Origin: JAVKBW01 sp040222995
Lineage (GTDB): Bacteria; Pseudomonadota; Alphaproteobacteria; UBA8366; Aestuariispiraceae
Direction: 5' to 3'
DNA length: 64,000 bases
NCBI GenBank assembly: GCA_040222995.1
Contig: JAVKBW010000053.1
Span: forward strand, 186,001 to 250,000
Shown one piece after another: positions 8,408 through 17,384 of this stretch (position 1 is the stretch's first letter; each line of letters opens with the position of its first letter). The notes below the pieces were generated by a model. The model did not search any database, was not told where the DNA came from, and was given only the letters and a program-made list of their open reading frames with translations. The translations under genes were made by a program, and so were the position numbers.

Positions 8408-8457
8408 TGACGGCCCTCCCTGTGATCGGCCGCGATACGCTACTGCAGTTTCGCCGG

Positions 8458-10362
8458 TTATTCCATCGCGTCGATCAGGTCCGGATCGCCCTTGCGCCAG
8501 GCGTCGGAAACCCCGACATGGCCTTTTTCGCCATCGCCGATATCCAGGAAACCGCCGGACTGTCGCGCCCACAACCGGGCGTACAGACCGTTGCGCGCGA
8601 GCAGGTCTTCATGCGATCCCTGTTCGACGATTTTACCCTGATCCATGACGATCAGCCGGTCCATCGCCGCAATGGTGGACAGCCGGTGGGCGATGGCGAT
8701 CACGGTCTTGCCGGCCATCAGGTCGGTCAGCGATTCCTGGATCACCGCCTCGACTTCCGAGTCCAGCGCCGAGGTCGCCTCGTCAAGCACAAGGATCGGC
8801 GCGTCCTTCAGGATGACCCGCGCAATGGCGATGCGTTGGCGCTGCCCGCCGGACAGTTTCACCCCGCGTTCGCCGACATGCGCATCCAGCCCCTGCCGGC
8901 CCAGATTGTCTTCCAGACCGGGGATAAAGGCTTCGGCTTTCGCGGCAAGGATGGCGGCTTCGATTTCACTGCCCGATGCATCGGGCCGGCCATAGCGGAT
9001 ATTGTCGCGGATCGACCGGTGCAGCAGCGAGGTATCCTGCGAGACAAGCCCGATGGACTTGCGCAGGCTTTCCTGGGTCACCGTCGAGACATCCTGCCCG
9101 TCGATCAGGATGCAGCCGGATTCGGTGTCGTAGAACCGCAGCAGCAGGTTGACGATGGTCGACTTGCCGGCGCCGGACGGGCCGACAAGGCCGACCCGTT
9201 CGCCCGGCTTGATCTCGAAGGACAGATTTTCCAGAACGCCGCTTTCCTTGCCGTAATGGAAGGTGACGGCGTCGAAGGCGATCGCCCCGGCATCGATCGA
9301 CAGCGGGCGCGCCGCCGGGCTGTCGACCAGCACCTGTTTCCGGGCGATGGTTTCCATGCCGTCCTGCACGGTGCCGATGTTCTCGAACAGATGCGCCAGT
9401 TCGAACATCACCCAGTGCGACATGCCCTTCATGCGCAGGACAAGGCCGAGGGTGAGGGCGACTTCGCCGCCGGTCATCGCGCCTTCGGTCCACAGCCAGA
9501 TGCCCAGCACGCCGGTGCCGAACAGCAGCAGCCCGTTCTGCATCTGCAGCACGAAATCCATGCCGGTCACCAGCCGGAAGCTGCGATGTACCGTTTCCAT
9601 GAACGGGGTCATGGATTCCTTCGCATAGCTTTCCTCGCGCGCCGCGTGGGCGAACAGCTTCACGGTCTGGATATTGGTATAGGAATCGACGATACGGCCC
9701 GTGACATCGGACCGGGCGTCGGCCTGTTCCTTCGAGACGCGCTGCATCTTCGGGATGAAATACTTCATCGATATGGCGTAGGTGAGTATCCACAGAGACA
9801 GCGGAATTATCATCGCCCAATGGCTGTCGGCGAACAGGATCAGCGAGGCGATGAAATAGACGCCGACATAGACCAGCACTTCCGTCGCCAGCGCCAGCAC
9901 GTCGCGCACCGCAAGCGCGGTTTGCATCACCTTGGTCGCCACCCGGCCGGCGAAATCGTCCTGAAAGAACTGCATCGACTGCCGCAGCACATAGCGGTGC
10001 ATCAGCCAGCGCAGCCGCATCGGGAAGTTGCCCATGATCGACTGGTTGGTGATCAGGCCGTTCAGCAGCGCAATTACCGGCAGCAGCACCAGCATCACCG
10101 CCGCTGCGCCGAGCAGCCACCAGAAATGGTCGGCCCAGAAAGTTTCCGGATCGGCATCGGCCAGAAAGTCGACAAGGCTGCCGAGATAGCCGAACAGGGC
10201 GACCTCCAGCACGGCAAACGCTGTCGATGTGAAACACACCAGCAGCAGGTGCGGCGCAATCGGCCGGGCGTAATGCCACATGAACCGGAACAGCGTTTCG
10301 GGCGGTTTGGCCGGTTTGGCGGCGGGAAAAGGGGCGATAAGTCGTTCAAAGAAAGCAAGCAT
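8458..10362 (-). CDS. ABC transporter with fused membrane and ATPase domains (exporter type)
   Basis: A 634-residue half-transporter. It has a six-helix type-1 exporter domain (about residues 30-350) and a nucleotide-binding domain with GPSGAGKST (Walker A), LSGGQRQR (signature) and LVLDEATSALD (Walker B). Homodimers of this layout export lipids, peptides or drugs across the inner membrane; the MsbA-like group is plausible but the substrate is not readable. The ATG at 10362 has AGGA at suitable distance and is preferred over the in-frame TTG at 10380. The long opposite-strand open frame here is only a GC-rich shadow. Confidence 0.92.
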   Translation of the reverse strand: MLAFFERLIAPFPAAKPAKPPETLFRFMWHYARPIAPHLLLVCFTSTAFAVLEVALFGYLGSLVDFLADADPETFWADHFWWLLGAAAVMLVLLPVIALLNGLITNQSIMGNFPMRLRWLMHRYVLRQSMQFFQDDFAGRVATKVMQTALAVRDVLALATEVLVYVGVYFIASLILFADSHWAMIIPLSLWILTYAISMKYFIPKMQRVSKEQADARSDVTGRIVDSYTNIQTVKLFAHAAREESYAKESMTPFMETVHRSFRLVTGMDFVLQMQNGLLLFGTGVLGIWLWTEGAMTGGEVALTLGLVLRMKGMSHWVMFELAHLFENIGTVQDGMETIARKQVLVDSPAARPLSIDAGAIAFDAVTFHYGKESGVLENLSFEIKPGERVGLVGPSGAGKSTIVNLLLRFYDTESGCILIDGQDVSTVTQESLRKSIGLVSQDTSLLHRSIRDNIRYGRPDASGSEIEAAILAAKAEAFIPGLEDNLGRQGLDAHVGERGVKLSGGQRQRIAIARVILKDAPILVLDEATSALDSEVEAVIQESLTDLMAGKTVIAIAHRLSTIAAMDRLIVMDQGKIVEQGSHEDLLARNGLYARLWARQSGGFLDIGDGEKGHVGVSDAWRKGDPDLIDAME

Positions 10363-10480
10363 GGCGAGTCGTCCTGGCAATTCGGGAAAGGCACCCCAGC
10401 CGGACGAAGCGATTGCTTCCTGCGGCTGGCGATCAGTTGGGTCCGACGGTTATTCTCATCAGCTTGATCTCCATGAATGC

Positions 10481-10503
10481 GGCGCGGCCGGATTTGCCGC
10501 GCC
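10481..10503 (-). terminator. candidate terminator of the purine permease gene
   Basis: GGCGCGGC (10481-10488) and GCCGCGCC (10496-10503) form an 8-bp stem with a 7-base loop, 65 bases past the permease stop. It lacks a clear U-tract. Nothing else is recognised in the 205-base gap. Confidence 0.5.
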
Positions 10504-10567
10504 GGAAGGTTCTACACCCGGACGGTTCGCGAGGGCAAGAGGCATGCCGTCCGATGCCCGATCCATA

Positions 10568-11860
10568 TCAGAATATGTAATGCGCGATGCTGAGTGCGGC
10601 GACAACGTAAACGGCGATATTGGCTTCCGACGCCCGGCCCCGGATCAGCTTCACGAAACAGTAGGTGATGAAGCCGAAGGCGATGCCGTTCGAGATGGAG
10701 AACGTCAGCGGCATCATCACCGCCGCCAGCACCGCCGGGGCGTATTCGGTTGCATCGTCCCAGTCGATTTCCGTCAGGTTCTTCATGAAGAAGGTGGCGA
10801 CGAAAACCAGCGCGGCGGCGGTAGCATAGGCCGGAATGCTCTGCGCCAGCGGCGCGATCACCAGGCACAGCAGGAACAGGATCGACACCGTGACGGCGGT
10901 CAGGCCGGTTCGTCCGCCTTCCTTGATGCCGGCGGCGCTTTCGATATAGGACGTCGTGTTCGACGTGCCGAACAGCGACCCGGCAACGGTCGCCACGCTG
11001 TCGCTGACGACGGCCTTGCCGATGCCTTCCACCTTGCCGTCGGCATCGACCTTGCCGGCGATGTTGGCGACGCTGGTCAGCGTGCCCGCTGTGTCGAAGA
11101 AATCGACGAACAGCAGCGAGAACACGACGCCGATCATCGCGGCGTTCAGCGCGCCGGCGATATCGAGCTGGAACAGGGTCGGTTCGATGCTCGGCACCGC
11201 GCCGACAACGCCCTGGAAGTCGGCGACGCCGGCGACCCAGCCGACGATGCTGACGGCCAGAATGCCGACGACGATGCCGCCGGGAATTTTCAGCCGGTCG
11301 AGAACGGTCATGATGATGAACCCGGCGATGAACAGCAGCACCGGCAGGCTGGTCACGTCGCCGATGCTGACCAGGGTGGCGGGGTGATCGACCACGACGC
11401 CGGCGTTCTTCAGGCCGATGATCGCCAGAAACAGGCCGATGCCCGCGCCGATGCCCAGCTTCAGCGATTTAGGGATCGAATTGATGACCCATTCGCGCAG
11501 GCCGGTAAGGCTGAGGATCAGGAACAGCACGCCGCTGATGAACACCGCGCCCAGCGCGACCTGCCACGTCTGCTGCATGCCCAGCACGATGCCGTAGGTG
11601 ACGAAGGCGTTGAGGCCCATGCCGGGGGCCAGCGCCACCGGCCATTTCGCCCACCAGCCCATGATCGAACAGCCGATGAAGGCCGCCAGCACGGTCGCAA
11701 CAAAGACCGAGCCGAAATCCATGCCCGCATCCGACAGGATCGCCGGATTGACGACCACGATATACGCCATGGTGAGAAAGGTTGCGATGCCGGCGAAGAT
11801 CTCCGTCCGGACGTTGCTGCCTTTTTCGTCGATCTCGAAATACCTGTTCAGAAAGCTCAT
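10568..11860 (-). CDS. NCS2-family purine permease (AzgA-like)
   Basis: A 430-residue membrane protein, the standard length for the AzgA/PbuG branch of NCS2 transporters that import adenine, guanine or hypoxanthine with protons. Recognisable parts are the N-terminal TEIFAGIATFLTMAYIVVVN, the VALAPGMGLNAFV segment, and SLLFVDFFDTAGTLTSVA followed by LFGTSNTTSYIESAAGIKEG, which form the substrate-binding helices 8-10. The start at 11860 follows GGGGGACGG; a 67-residue upstream extension has no such support. It is separated by 101 bases from the thiol-dioxygenase gene and probably has its own promoter. Confidence 0.92.
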   Translation of the reverse strand: MSFLNRYFEIDEKGSNVRTEIFAGIATFLTMAYIVVVNPAILSDAGMDFGSVFVATVLAAFIGCSIMGWWAKWPVALAPGMGLNAFVTYGIVLGMQQTWQVALGAVFISGVLFLILSLTGLREWVINSIPKSLKLGIGAGIGLFLAIIGLKNAGVVVDHPATLVSIGDVTSLPVLLFIAGFIIMTVLDRLKIPGGIVVGILAVSIVGWVAGVADFQGVVGAVPSIEPTLFQLDIAGALNAAMIGVVFSLLFVDFFDTAGTLTSVANIAGKVDADGKVEGIGKAVVSDSVATVAGSLFGTSNTTSYIESAAGIKEGGRTGLTAVTVSILFLLCLVIAPLAQSIPAYATAAALVFVATFFMKNLTEIDWDDATEYAPAVLAAVMMPLTFSISNGIAFGFITYCFVKLIRGRASEANIAVYVVAALSIAHYIF

Positions 11861-11961
11861 ATCCGTCCCCCGAGCAAAATGAATTTCACGCGCCCGGTGA
11901 CCAGACAGGGCAGCATTTAGCCTATAAGACGATTCGGTGACGGGGTGGGGTAGGTGGTTAG

Positions 11962-12525
11962 CTAGTTGTGCCTGACGTCGATCAGCTTTCTTGTGCCGGC
12001 ATCGCGGTCGTAGACATGGAAATTGCACATGTCGCGGCCATAAAGGTGCAGGCTGACGCATTGAGACCGGTCGTCGGAAACGCCGGTCTTGTGGATATGG
12101 TCGGGGTTCGGCACGAAGGTGGAGACCGACCCGAAGCCGACCAGCACCACCCCGCCACGGGCCAGCCTGATGCCCTCATCGCGGTCGTCATGACCGTCGG
12201 TGCGGATATAGGCGCGTTCTTCCAGCACGCCTTTGACAACGCCGACGACGCCCCAGGTGCCGTGATCGTGGATCGGCGTCCACTGGCCGGGGTTCCAGAC
12301 CAGCGCGAACAGCGACAGCCGCCCGTCATCGGAAATATGGATGGCGTTGCGGGCGTAGTGGTCGGGGTCGTCGCGATAGTGTTCCGGCTTCAGGAAAGAC
12401 CGGTCGCCCTGCAGCAGGTCCAGCATCAGGGGCGCAATGGCGTCGACGCAATCTGCCGGGGTGTCTCCCGCATCGGCGCGCCGCCGTGCTTCGGCGACAA
12501 ATCCGTCGAGCGAGAGACCCGGCAT
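11962..12525 (-). CDS. thiol dioxygenase, cysteine/3-mercaptopropionate dioxygenase family
   Basis: A 187-residue cupin. The iron-binding histidines are visible as PIHDHGTW (His86, His88) and a third His at 143 in PDHIHKTG. A Tyr at 162 in LHLYG matches the conserved active-site tyrosine. The usual cupin Glu is replaced, which is characteristic of thiol dioxygenases. It would oxidise cysteine or 3-mercaptopropionate to the sulfinate. Which thiol is used depends on second-shell residues I cannot resolve. It starts 10 bases after the GAPDH stop, so it is probably the last gene of the tkt-gap operon, an unusual place for it. Confidence 0.85.
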   Translation of the reverse strand: MPGLSLDGFVAEARRRADAGDTPADCVDAIAPLMLDLLQGDRSFLKPEHYRDDPDHYARNAIHISDDGRLSLFALVWNPGQWTPIHDHGTWGVVGVVKGVLEERAYIRTDGHDDRDEGIRLARGGVVLVGFGSVSTFVPNPDHIHKTGVSDDRSQCVSLHLYGRDMCNFHVYDRDAGTRKLIDVRHN

Positions 12526-12535
12526 GATCGGTTCC

Positions 12536-13546
12536 TTACTTCAGTTTGCCCATGGCGACAGCCGTGTCGGACATCCGGTTGGAGAAGCCCCATTCGTTAT
12601 CGTACCACGAAAGCACACGAACCAGGGTGCCGTCGACAACCTTGGTCTGGGTCAGGTCGAAGGTCGAGCTCGACGGGTTGTGGTTGAAGTCGATCGACAC
12701 CAGCGGCTTGTCGTTGGTGGTCAGCACGCCCTTCAGCGGCTTCACCCTGGCGGCGGCCTTGATGGCGTCGTTGATTTCCTCGACCGTGGTTTTTTTCTTC
12801 GCGTCGAATTTCAGGTCGACCACCGAAACATTCGGCGTCGGCACGCGTACCGAGGTGCCGTCCAGCTTGCCGGCCAGTTCCGGCAGCACCAGACCGACGG
12901 CGGCGGCGGCGCCGGTCGAGGTCGGGATCATCGACTGGCTGGCGGCGCGGGCGCGGCGCGGATCGGAATGCAGGGTATCGACCGTGCGCTGATCACCCGT
13001 GAAGGCGTGGATCGTGGTCATGAAACCGCGTTCGATGCCGACCGCCTTGTGCAGAACAGCCGCGACCGGGGCCAGGCAGTTGGTGGTGCATGACGCGTTG
13101 GAAACCACCGTATGGCTCTTGCGCAGTTTGTCGTGGTTGACGCCGTAGACGACGGTGAGGTCGGCGCCGGAACAGGGCGCGGAAACCAGAACCCGTTTCG
13201 CGCCGGCTTCAAGATGGGCCGAAGCCTTTTCCTTCGAGGCGAAAATGCCGGTGCATTCCAGCGCGACATCGACGCCCAGCTCGCCCCAGGGCAGCTTGGT
13301 CGGGTCGCGTTCGGCGGTGACGGCGATCTTGCCGCGGCCGGCGTCCATCCAGTTCTTGCCCGACTTGACCTTGTGCGGGAAGACGCCGTGCACGGTATCG
13401 TATTGCAGCAGGTGGGCGTTCATTTCGACGCTGCCGAGATCGTTGATCGCAACGAATTCGATGTCCTTGCGGCCCGATTCCATCGCCGCCCGCAAAACCA
13501 GCCGGCCGATCCGACCGAACCCGTTAATCGCTACCCGTACCGCCAT
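12536..13546 (-). CDS. gap: type I glyceraldehyde-3-phosphate dehydrogenase
   Basis: A 336-residue enzyme with the NAD-binding N-terminus RVAINGFGRIGR and the catalytic motif SNASCTTNCLAP with Cys153. His180 sits in TTIHAFTGDQ and the C-terminus has WYDNEWGFSNRM. Asp at the end of the second beta-strand (INDL) indicates preference for NAD. It converts glyceraldehyde-3-phosphate to 1,3-bisphosphoglycerate. A strong AGGAGG site precedes the ATG. It lies 27 bases after transketolase. In many alphaproteobacteria pgk follows directly, but here a thiol dioxygenase does. Confidence 0.97.
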   Translation of the reverse strand: MAVRVAINGFGRIGRLVLRAAMESGRKDIEFVAINDLGSVEMNAHLLQYDTVHGVFPHKVKSGKNWMDAGRGKIAVTAERDPTKLPWGELGVDVALECTGIFASKEKASAHLEAGAKRVLVSAPCSGADLTVVYGVNHDKLRKSHTVVSNASCTTNCLAPVAAVLHKAVGIERGFMTTIHAFTGDQRTVDTLHSDPRRARAASQSMIPTSTGAAAAVGLVLPELAGKLDGTSVRVPTPNVSVVDLKFDAKKKTTVEEINDAIKAAARVKPLKGVLTTNDKPLVSIDFNHNPSSSTFDLTQTKVVDGTLVRVLSWYDNEWGFSNRMSDTAVAMGKLK

Positions 13547-13573
13547 TCTTTCCTCCTGACTATCAATCTGAAC

Positions 13574-15580
13574 CTATTTGGACTTGCGCGGCTTCGTTGC
13601 CCGAATCGCGTCCGTCGCCTGTTTTACCACGGCGTCCGCCGTAATGCCGAAATGTTTGTACAAGGCGTCGATCGGGCCGGACGCCCCGAAGCCGGTCATG
13701 CCGACGAACCGGCCGGACGGGCCGATAATGTGGTCCCAGCTCTGCTGCACCGCCGCTTCGACGGCAACGCGAGGGGCATCGCCCAGCACCTTGTTGCGAT
13801 AAGCCGGGGTCTGGCTGTCGAACAGGTCCAGACACGGCATCGATACGACCGCCGCGCCGATTTTCTTCTTCGCCAGCGCCGCCTGCGCATCGAGCGCGAT
13901 CTCAACTTCCGAGCCTGTGGCGATCAGCGTGACATCGCGCTTGCCGGTCGGCGTATCGGAAAGCACATAGCCACCCTTCGCCGACTGATTGCGGGCCGAA
14001 TGCCGGGTCCGCACGGTCGGCAAGCCTTGCCGTGTCAGCGCGATGACCGAGGGGCCGTCTGTACGGTCGACCGCCAGTTCCCACGCTTCCGCTGTCTCGA
14101 CGATGTCGCAGGGCCGGAAAACGGTGAGATTGGGGATCGCCCGCAGGGCTGAAAGCTGTTCCACCGGCTGGTGCGTCGGCCCGTCTTCGCCGAGGCCGAT
14201 GCTGTCATGGGTCATGACATAGATGACCCGCTGGTTCATCAGCGCCGACAGCCGGATCGATGGCCGGCAGTAATCGGTGAAAATCAGGAAGGTGCCGCCA
14301 TAGGGAATGACCCCGCCATGCAGCGCCATGCCGTTCATGGCCGCGGCCATGCCGTGTTCGCGAACGCCGTAATAGATGTAGCGGCCGCCGGGGTTCTTTT
14401 TGTTCAACACGCCAAGCTGCGACGTTTTCGTGTTGTTGGACCCGGTCAGGTCGGCCGACCCGCCGACCAGTTCCGGCACGGCGTCGTTCAGCACTTCGAG
14501 AACTTTCTGCGAGGCCGCGCGGGTCGCAACCTTCGGCGCATCCTTCGACATCTGGCGCTTGAAACCGGTAATCGCATCCTGCCAGTTCTTCGGCAGGCCG
14601 CCGCTTATCGCGCGTTTGAAATCTGCCCGTGCATCCGGCTTCAGTTTCGCGACGCGCTTGTCCCATGCCTTGCGGCTTTTTGCGCCGCGCGAACCGGCCT
14701 TGCGCCAGGCATTGAGGACCGGCTTTGGCACGGTAAACGGCTTGTGCGGCCAACCGAGTTTTTCGCGCGCGCCGGCGATTTCGTCGGGGCCGAGCGGCGC
14801 GCCATGGGTCGCCGAGGTGCCGGCCTTGGTCGGTGCGCCGAAGCCGATCACCGTCTTGCAGGCGATCATTGTCGGTTGATCATTCTTCTTCGCCGCCGCG
14901 ATGGCTTTCTCAATCGCTGCCGGGTCGTGTCCGTCAACCTTGTCGGTGGCCCAGCCGCAGGCCTTGAAGCGGGCGATCTGGTCGTCGGAAACCGCCAGAT
15001 CGGTCGGCCCGTCGATGGAAACTGAATTGTCGTCGAACAGCACGATCAGCTTGCTGAGGCCAAGATGGCCGGCCAGCGAAATGGCTTCGTGGCTGATGCC
15101 TTCCATCAGACAGCCGTCGCCGGCAATAACATAGGTGTAGTGATCGACGACCGATTTGCCGAAACGGGCGGCGAGGTGGCTTTCGGCGATCGCCATGCCG
15201 ACCGCGTTGGCGATGCCCTGGCCGAGCGGCCCGGTTGTCGTTTCAATACCTTTCGCATGGCCGTATTCCGGATGGCCCGCGGTTTTCGACCCCAACTGGC
15301 GGAAGTTCTTCAACTGCGCCATCGACATGTCCTTGTAGCCCGTCAGATGCAGCAGCGAATACAGCAGCATCGACCCGTGGCCGGCGCTCAGCACGAACCT
15401 GTCGCGGTCCGGCCAGTCCGGGGCGGCGGCATCGAAAGACAGGAATTTCGTGAACAGGACGGTTGCGACATCGGCCATTCCCATCGGCATGCCGGGATGG
15501 CCCGAATTCGCCTGTTGTACGGCGTCCATGGATAGCGCCCGGATGGCGTTGGCGAGGTCTGCGTGGCTGGCTTGAGACAT
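13574..15580 (-). CDS. tkt: transketolase
   Basis: A 668-residue thiamine-diphosphate enzyme of the pentose-phosphate pathway, of standard length. N-terminal pyrophosphate-binding domain: DAVQQANSGHPGMPMGMADV and GDGCLMEGISHEA (the GDG...N-type ThDP/Mg motif, with FDDNSVSID). The Pyr domain has GVREHGMAAAMNGMALHGG containing the catalytic Glu and GEDGPTHQPVEQL. It is the first gene of the tkt-gap-dioxygenase operon. The 346 bases upstream should hold the promoter. Confidence 0.97.
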   Translation of the reverse strand: MSQASHADLANAIRALSMDAVQQANSGHPGMPMGMADVATVLFTKFLSFDAAAPDWPDRDRFVLSAGHGSMLLYSLLHLTGYKDMSMAQLKNFRQLGSKTAGHPEYGHAKGIETTTGPLGQGIANAVGMAIAESHLAARFGKSVVDHYTYVIAGDGCLMEGISHEAISLAGHLGLSKLIVLFDDNSVSIDGPTDLAVSDDQIARFKACGWATDKVDGHDPAAIEKAIAAAKKNDQPTMIACKTVIGFGAPTKAGTSATHGAPLGPDEIAGAREKLGWPHKPFTVPKPVLNAWRKAGSRGAKSRKAWDKRVAKLKPDARADFKRAISGGLPKNWQDAITGFKRQMSKDAPKVATRAASQKVLEVLNDAVPELVGGSADLTGSNNTKTSQLGVLNKKNPGGRYIYYGVREHGMAAAMNGMALHGGVIPYGGTFLIFTDYCRPSIRLSALMNQRVIYVMTHDSIGLGEDGPTHQPVEQLSALRAIPNLTVFRPCDIVETAEAWELAVDRTDGPSVIALTRQGLPTVRTRHSARNQSAKGGYVLSDTPTGKRDVTLIATGSEVEIALDAQAALAKKKIGAAVVSMPCLDLFDSQTPAYRNKVLGDAPRVAVEAAVQQSWDHIIGPSGRFVGMTGFGASGPIDALYKHFGITADAVVKQATDAIRATKPRKSK

Positions 15581-15926
15581 AAATGATTTACCTTAAAGAT
15601 CGGTCTGAATGGTTTCGTCGCAGCTTCGTTTTACCGGCCGGCCGAAGCGAACCGTCGAGAGAACCCGAAAATACAGTGATAAAAAACCGGCGGCGCAAAA
15701 TGCCCAGCCCTTGCGGTAAGGTCAATCCCCGTACCGCGCGCTGCGCTTCAGTTTTACAGGTTATCGGGCCTCATACCGCCCATTTGTCGCTGATCCTGTG
15801 TTGACCGAGGATATAGCGATTCCTATTTATCATGGAATCAGTGCAGGTTCATGGTTGTTACCTTATCCAGAATCTGAACTTTATTGGGTCCAGTATCACA
15901 GCATTGAATAATCGAGAAAGACGTTA
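15581..15926. other. 346-base intergenic region between divergent tkt and coiled-coil/zapA genes
   Basis: This stretch must contain the promoters for the tkt-gap operon (minus) and the zapA-linked genes (plus). It is locally AT-rich around 15820-15925. I see no open frame, clear repeat or recognisable operator in it. Confidence 0.5.
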
Positions 15927-16172
15927 ATGAGCAGCCGGGAAAGCGCCTTTGAACGCCTGAACGCAGCCGTGTCGCGGCTGGAAACCGCTGTCGAAAAGTC
16001 CGTGGACCGGCAGGCCGATCCGGCGGAGGCGCAGGCCAGGGTCAGCGAACTGACGGAAGAGCGGGACCGCCTGCAGGTGCAGAACGGCAAACTCTCCGAA
16101 ACGCTGGATCGTGTAGAAGATCGATTGAGCCAGGCCATTTTCCGGCTCGGCCGTGCCATGGAAGACAGTTAG
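15927..16172 (+). CDS. small coiled-coil protein (DUF4164-like) upstream of zapA
   Basis: An 81-residue, highly charged protein with heptad-like spacing over nearly its whole length (AFERLNAAVSRLETAV, then TEERDRLQVQNGKLSETLDR), so a helical coiled coil is expected. It ends 3 bases before the zapA start, implying co-transcription and probably coupled translation. Small coiled-coil proteins in this position are common in alphaproteobacteria and are suspected to be ZapA/FtsZ-related (ZapB-like). That role is inferred from position and structure only. Confidence 0.75.
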   Translation: MSSRESAFERLNAAVSRLETAVEKSVDRQADPAEAQARVSELTEERDRLQVQNGKLSETLDRVEDRLSQAIFRLGRAMEDS

Positions 16173-16175
16173 ACA

Positions 16176-16529
16176 ATGGGTCAGGTTTCCGTTTCCATCA
16201 ACGGGCGCGACTACTCCATCGCTTGCGATGACGGTCAGGAAGCGCATCTCGGCAAACTGGGTGAATATCTCGACAGCCGTGTCGCCGAACTCTCGGCGAC
16301 CATGGGGCAGATCGGCGACGCCCGGCTTTTGATCATGGCCGGTCTGCTGGTCTCGGACGAACTGGCGGATGCCTTTGCCGATATCTCCGACTTGCGGAAG
16401 AAAATCGAGAGTCTGGAAAAACAGGGCCCGCCACCGGATGCCAATGCGGCGGAAGCGTCGGATGCCGAAACGATCGAACGTCTGGCCGAGCGCATCGAGG
16501 CTATTGCCGAAAGGCTGGAGGGCGCTTAA
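16176..16529 (+). CDS. zapA: cell division protein ZapA
   Basis: A 117-residue protein with the ZapA N-terminal domain (VSVSINGRDYSIACDDGQE, then LGEYLDSRVAEL) and a C-terminal coiled coil (about residues 70-115). ZapA crosslinks FtsZ protofilaments at midcell. The gene is followed directly by a 6S RNA and a 5-formyl-THF cyclo-ligase gene, the widely conserved zapA-ssrS-ygfA arrangement, which strengthens all three calls. Confidence 0.9.
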   Translation: MGQVSVSINGRDYSIACDDGQEAHLGKLGEYLDSRVAELSATMGQIGDARLLIMAGLLVSDELADAFADISDLRKKIESLEKQGPPPDANAAEASDAETIERLAERIEAIAERLEGA

Positions 16530-16534
16530 GTATC

Positions 16535-16706
16535 GCGGTGGACGTGTGCTGCGCGGTTCGATATGCCATTGTTGTCCCGGGGGCTACTCCAAAACCCTAG
16601 GGAGCTGCCTCTGTCGGGATCTTGGTCCCGGTATCGCGGCGCCCACCTGCTTTGCAGGCTCCAGGGGTACATTACGGCAACCGGCCGAGGTGGCCACGTC
16701 CGCCTT
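16535..16706 (+). ncRNA. ssrS: 6S RNA
   Basis: No conserved protein lies between zapA and the 5-FTHF cyclo-ligase gene, the classical 6S RNA site. The sequence folds as expected. A closing stem pairs GGTGGACGTG (16537-16546) with CACGTCCGCC (16695-16704), all pairs Watson-Crick but one G-U. The 168-base span matches known alphaproteobacterial 6S RNAs. GC-rich interrupted stems (GTCCCGGG..., TCGGGATC/GGTCCCGG, GCCCACCTGC/GCAGGCTCC) flank an unpaired middle that would mimic an open promoter. It binds and sequesters sigma-70 RNA polymerase in stationary phase. Ends are approximate. Confidence 0.85.
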
Positions 16707-16781
16707 ATAATCCGTTGAACCATCCGCAGAATTTCCAGTCAGGGCTGGGCGCGGAAGCGCCCGGAAAGATCGAAGTTTACG

Positions 16782-17384
16782 ATGTCACTCTCGATTGCCG
16801 ATCAGAAAGCGGCGGCGCGCAAGGCTGCTTCGGCTGCAAGAAAACAGGCGGCGGCGACCGTCGGCCGCGATGCCGCTTCCGCCGATATCGCCGCACTTTT
16901 CCTGAAATCCATAGATGTCGACCCGACGGTCACCGTCTCGGGGTTTCTGCCCATCGGCAGTGAAATCGATACAAGGCCGCTGTTGAAAAAGGTGCTGGCG
17001 CAGGGCGGCGACATCTGCCTGCCGGCAGTGATCGAGCGCGATCACCCGTTGCAGTTCCGGCAATGGCGCGACGGCGATGCGCTGGTCGATGAGGATTTCG
17101 GCACGAAAGCGCCCGCACCGACGGCGAAGGTTGTGCAGCCGGATATTCTGATCGTGCCGCTGCTGGCCTTCGACCGGGCGGGGTACCGGCTCGGTTACGG
17201 CGGCGGGTTCTATGACCGCAGCCTCGAACAGCTTCGGCGCAACAAGCCGGTGCTGGCCGTCGGCGTCGCCTTCGCCGGACAGGAAACCGGGTCTGTGCCG
17301 CGTGATGAAAACGACCAGCCCCTGGACTGGATCATTACCGAACGTGAAGCCTTTCAGCCGATGCCGGGGGGCGCTGCCGCATGA
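16782..17384 (+). CDS. 5-formyltetrahydrofolate cyclo-ligase
   Basis: A 200-residue enzyme that converts 5-formyl-THF to 5,10-methenyl-THF with ATP. The family signature RLGYGGGFYDR lies near residues 143-153, and the N-terminal KAAARKAASAARKQ helix carries the basic ATP-binding residues. It is positioned directly after the 6S RNA, as ygfA is in other proteobacteria, and overlaps the next gene by 4 bases (ATGA), indicating translational coupling. Confidence 0.9.
   Translation: MSLSIADQKAAARKAASAARKQAAATVGRDAASADIAALFLKSIDVDPTVTVSGFLPIGSEIDTRPLLKKVLAQGGDICLPAVIERDHPLQFRQWRDGDALVDEDFGTKAPAPTAKVVQPDILIVPLLAFDRAGYRLGYGGGFYDRSLEQLRRNKPVLAVGVAFAGQETGSVPRDENDQPLDWIITEREAFQPMPGGAAA

Noticed and set aside
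8407..10467. 686-residue open frame on the plus strand
   Set aside because: It is antisense to the ABC exporter, which has all ATPase motifs, and its His/Gln/Arg-rich composition is typical of a GC-rich shadow frame.
10280..11920. 546-residue plus-strand open frame
   Set aside because: Antisense to the AzgA-like permease; Asp/Arg/Gly low-complexity translation with no family features.
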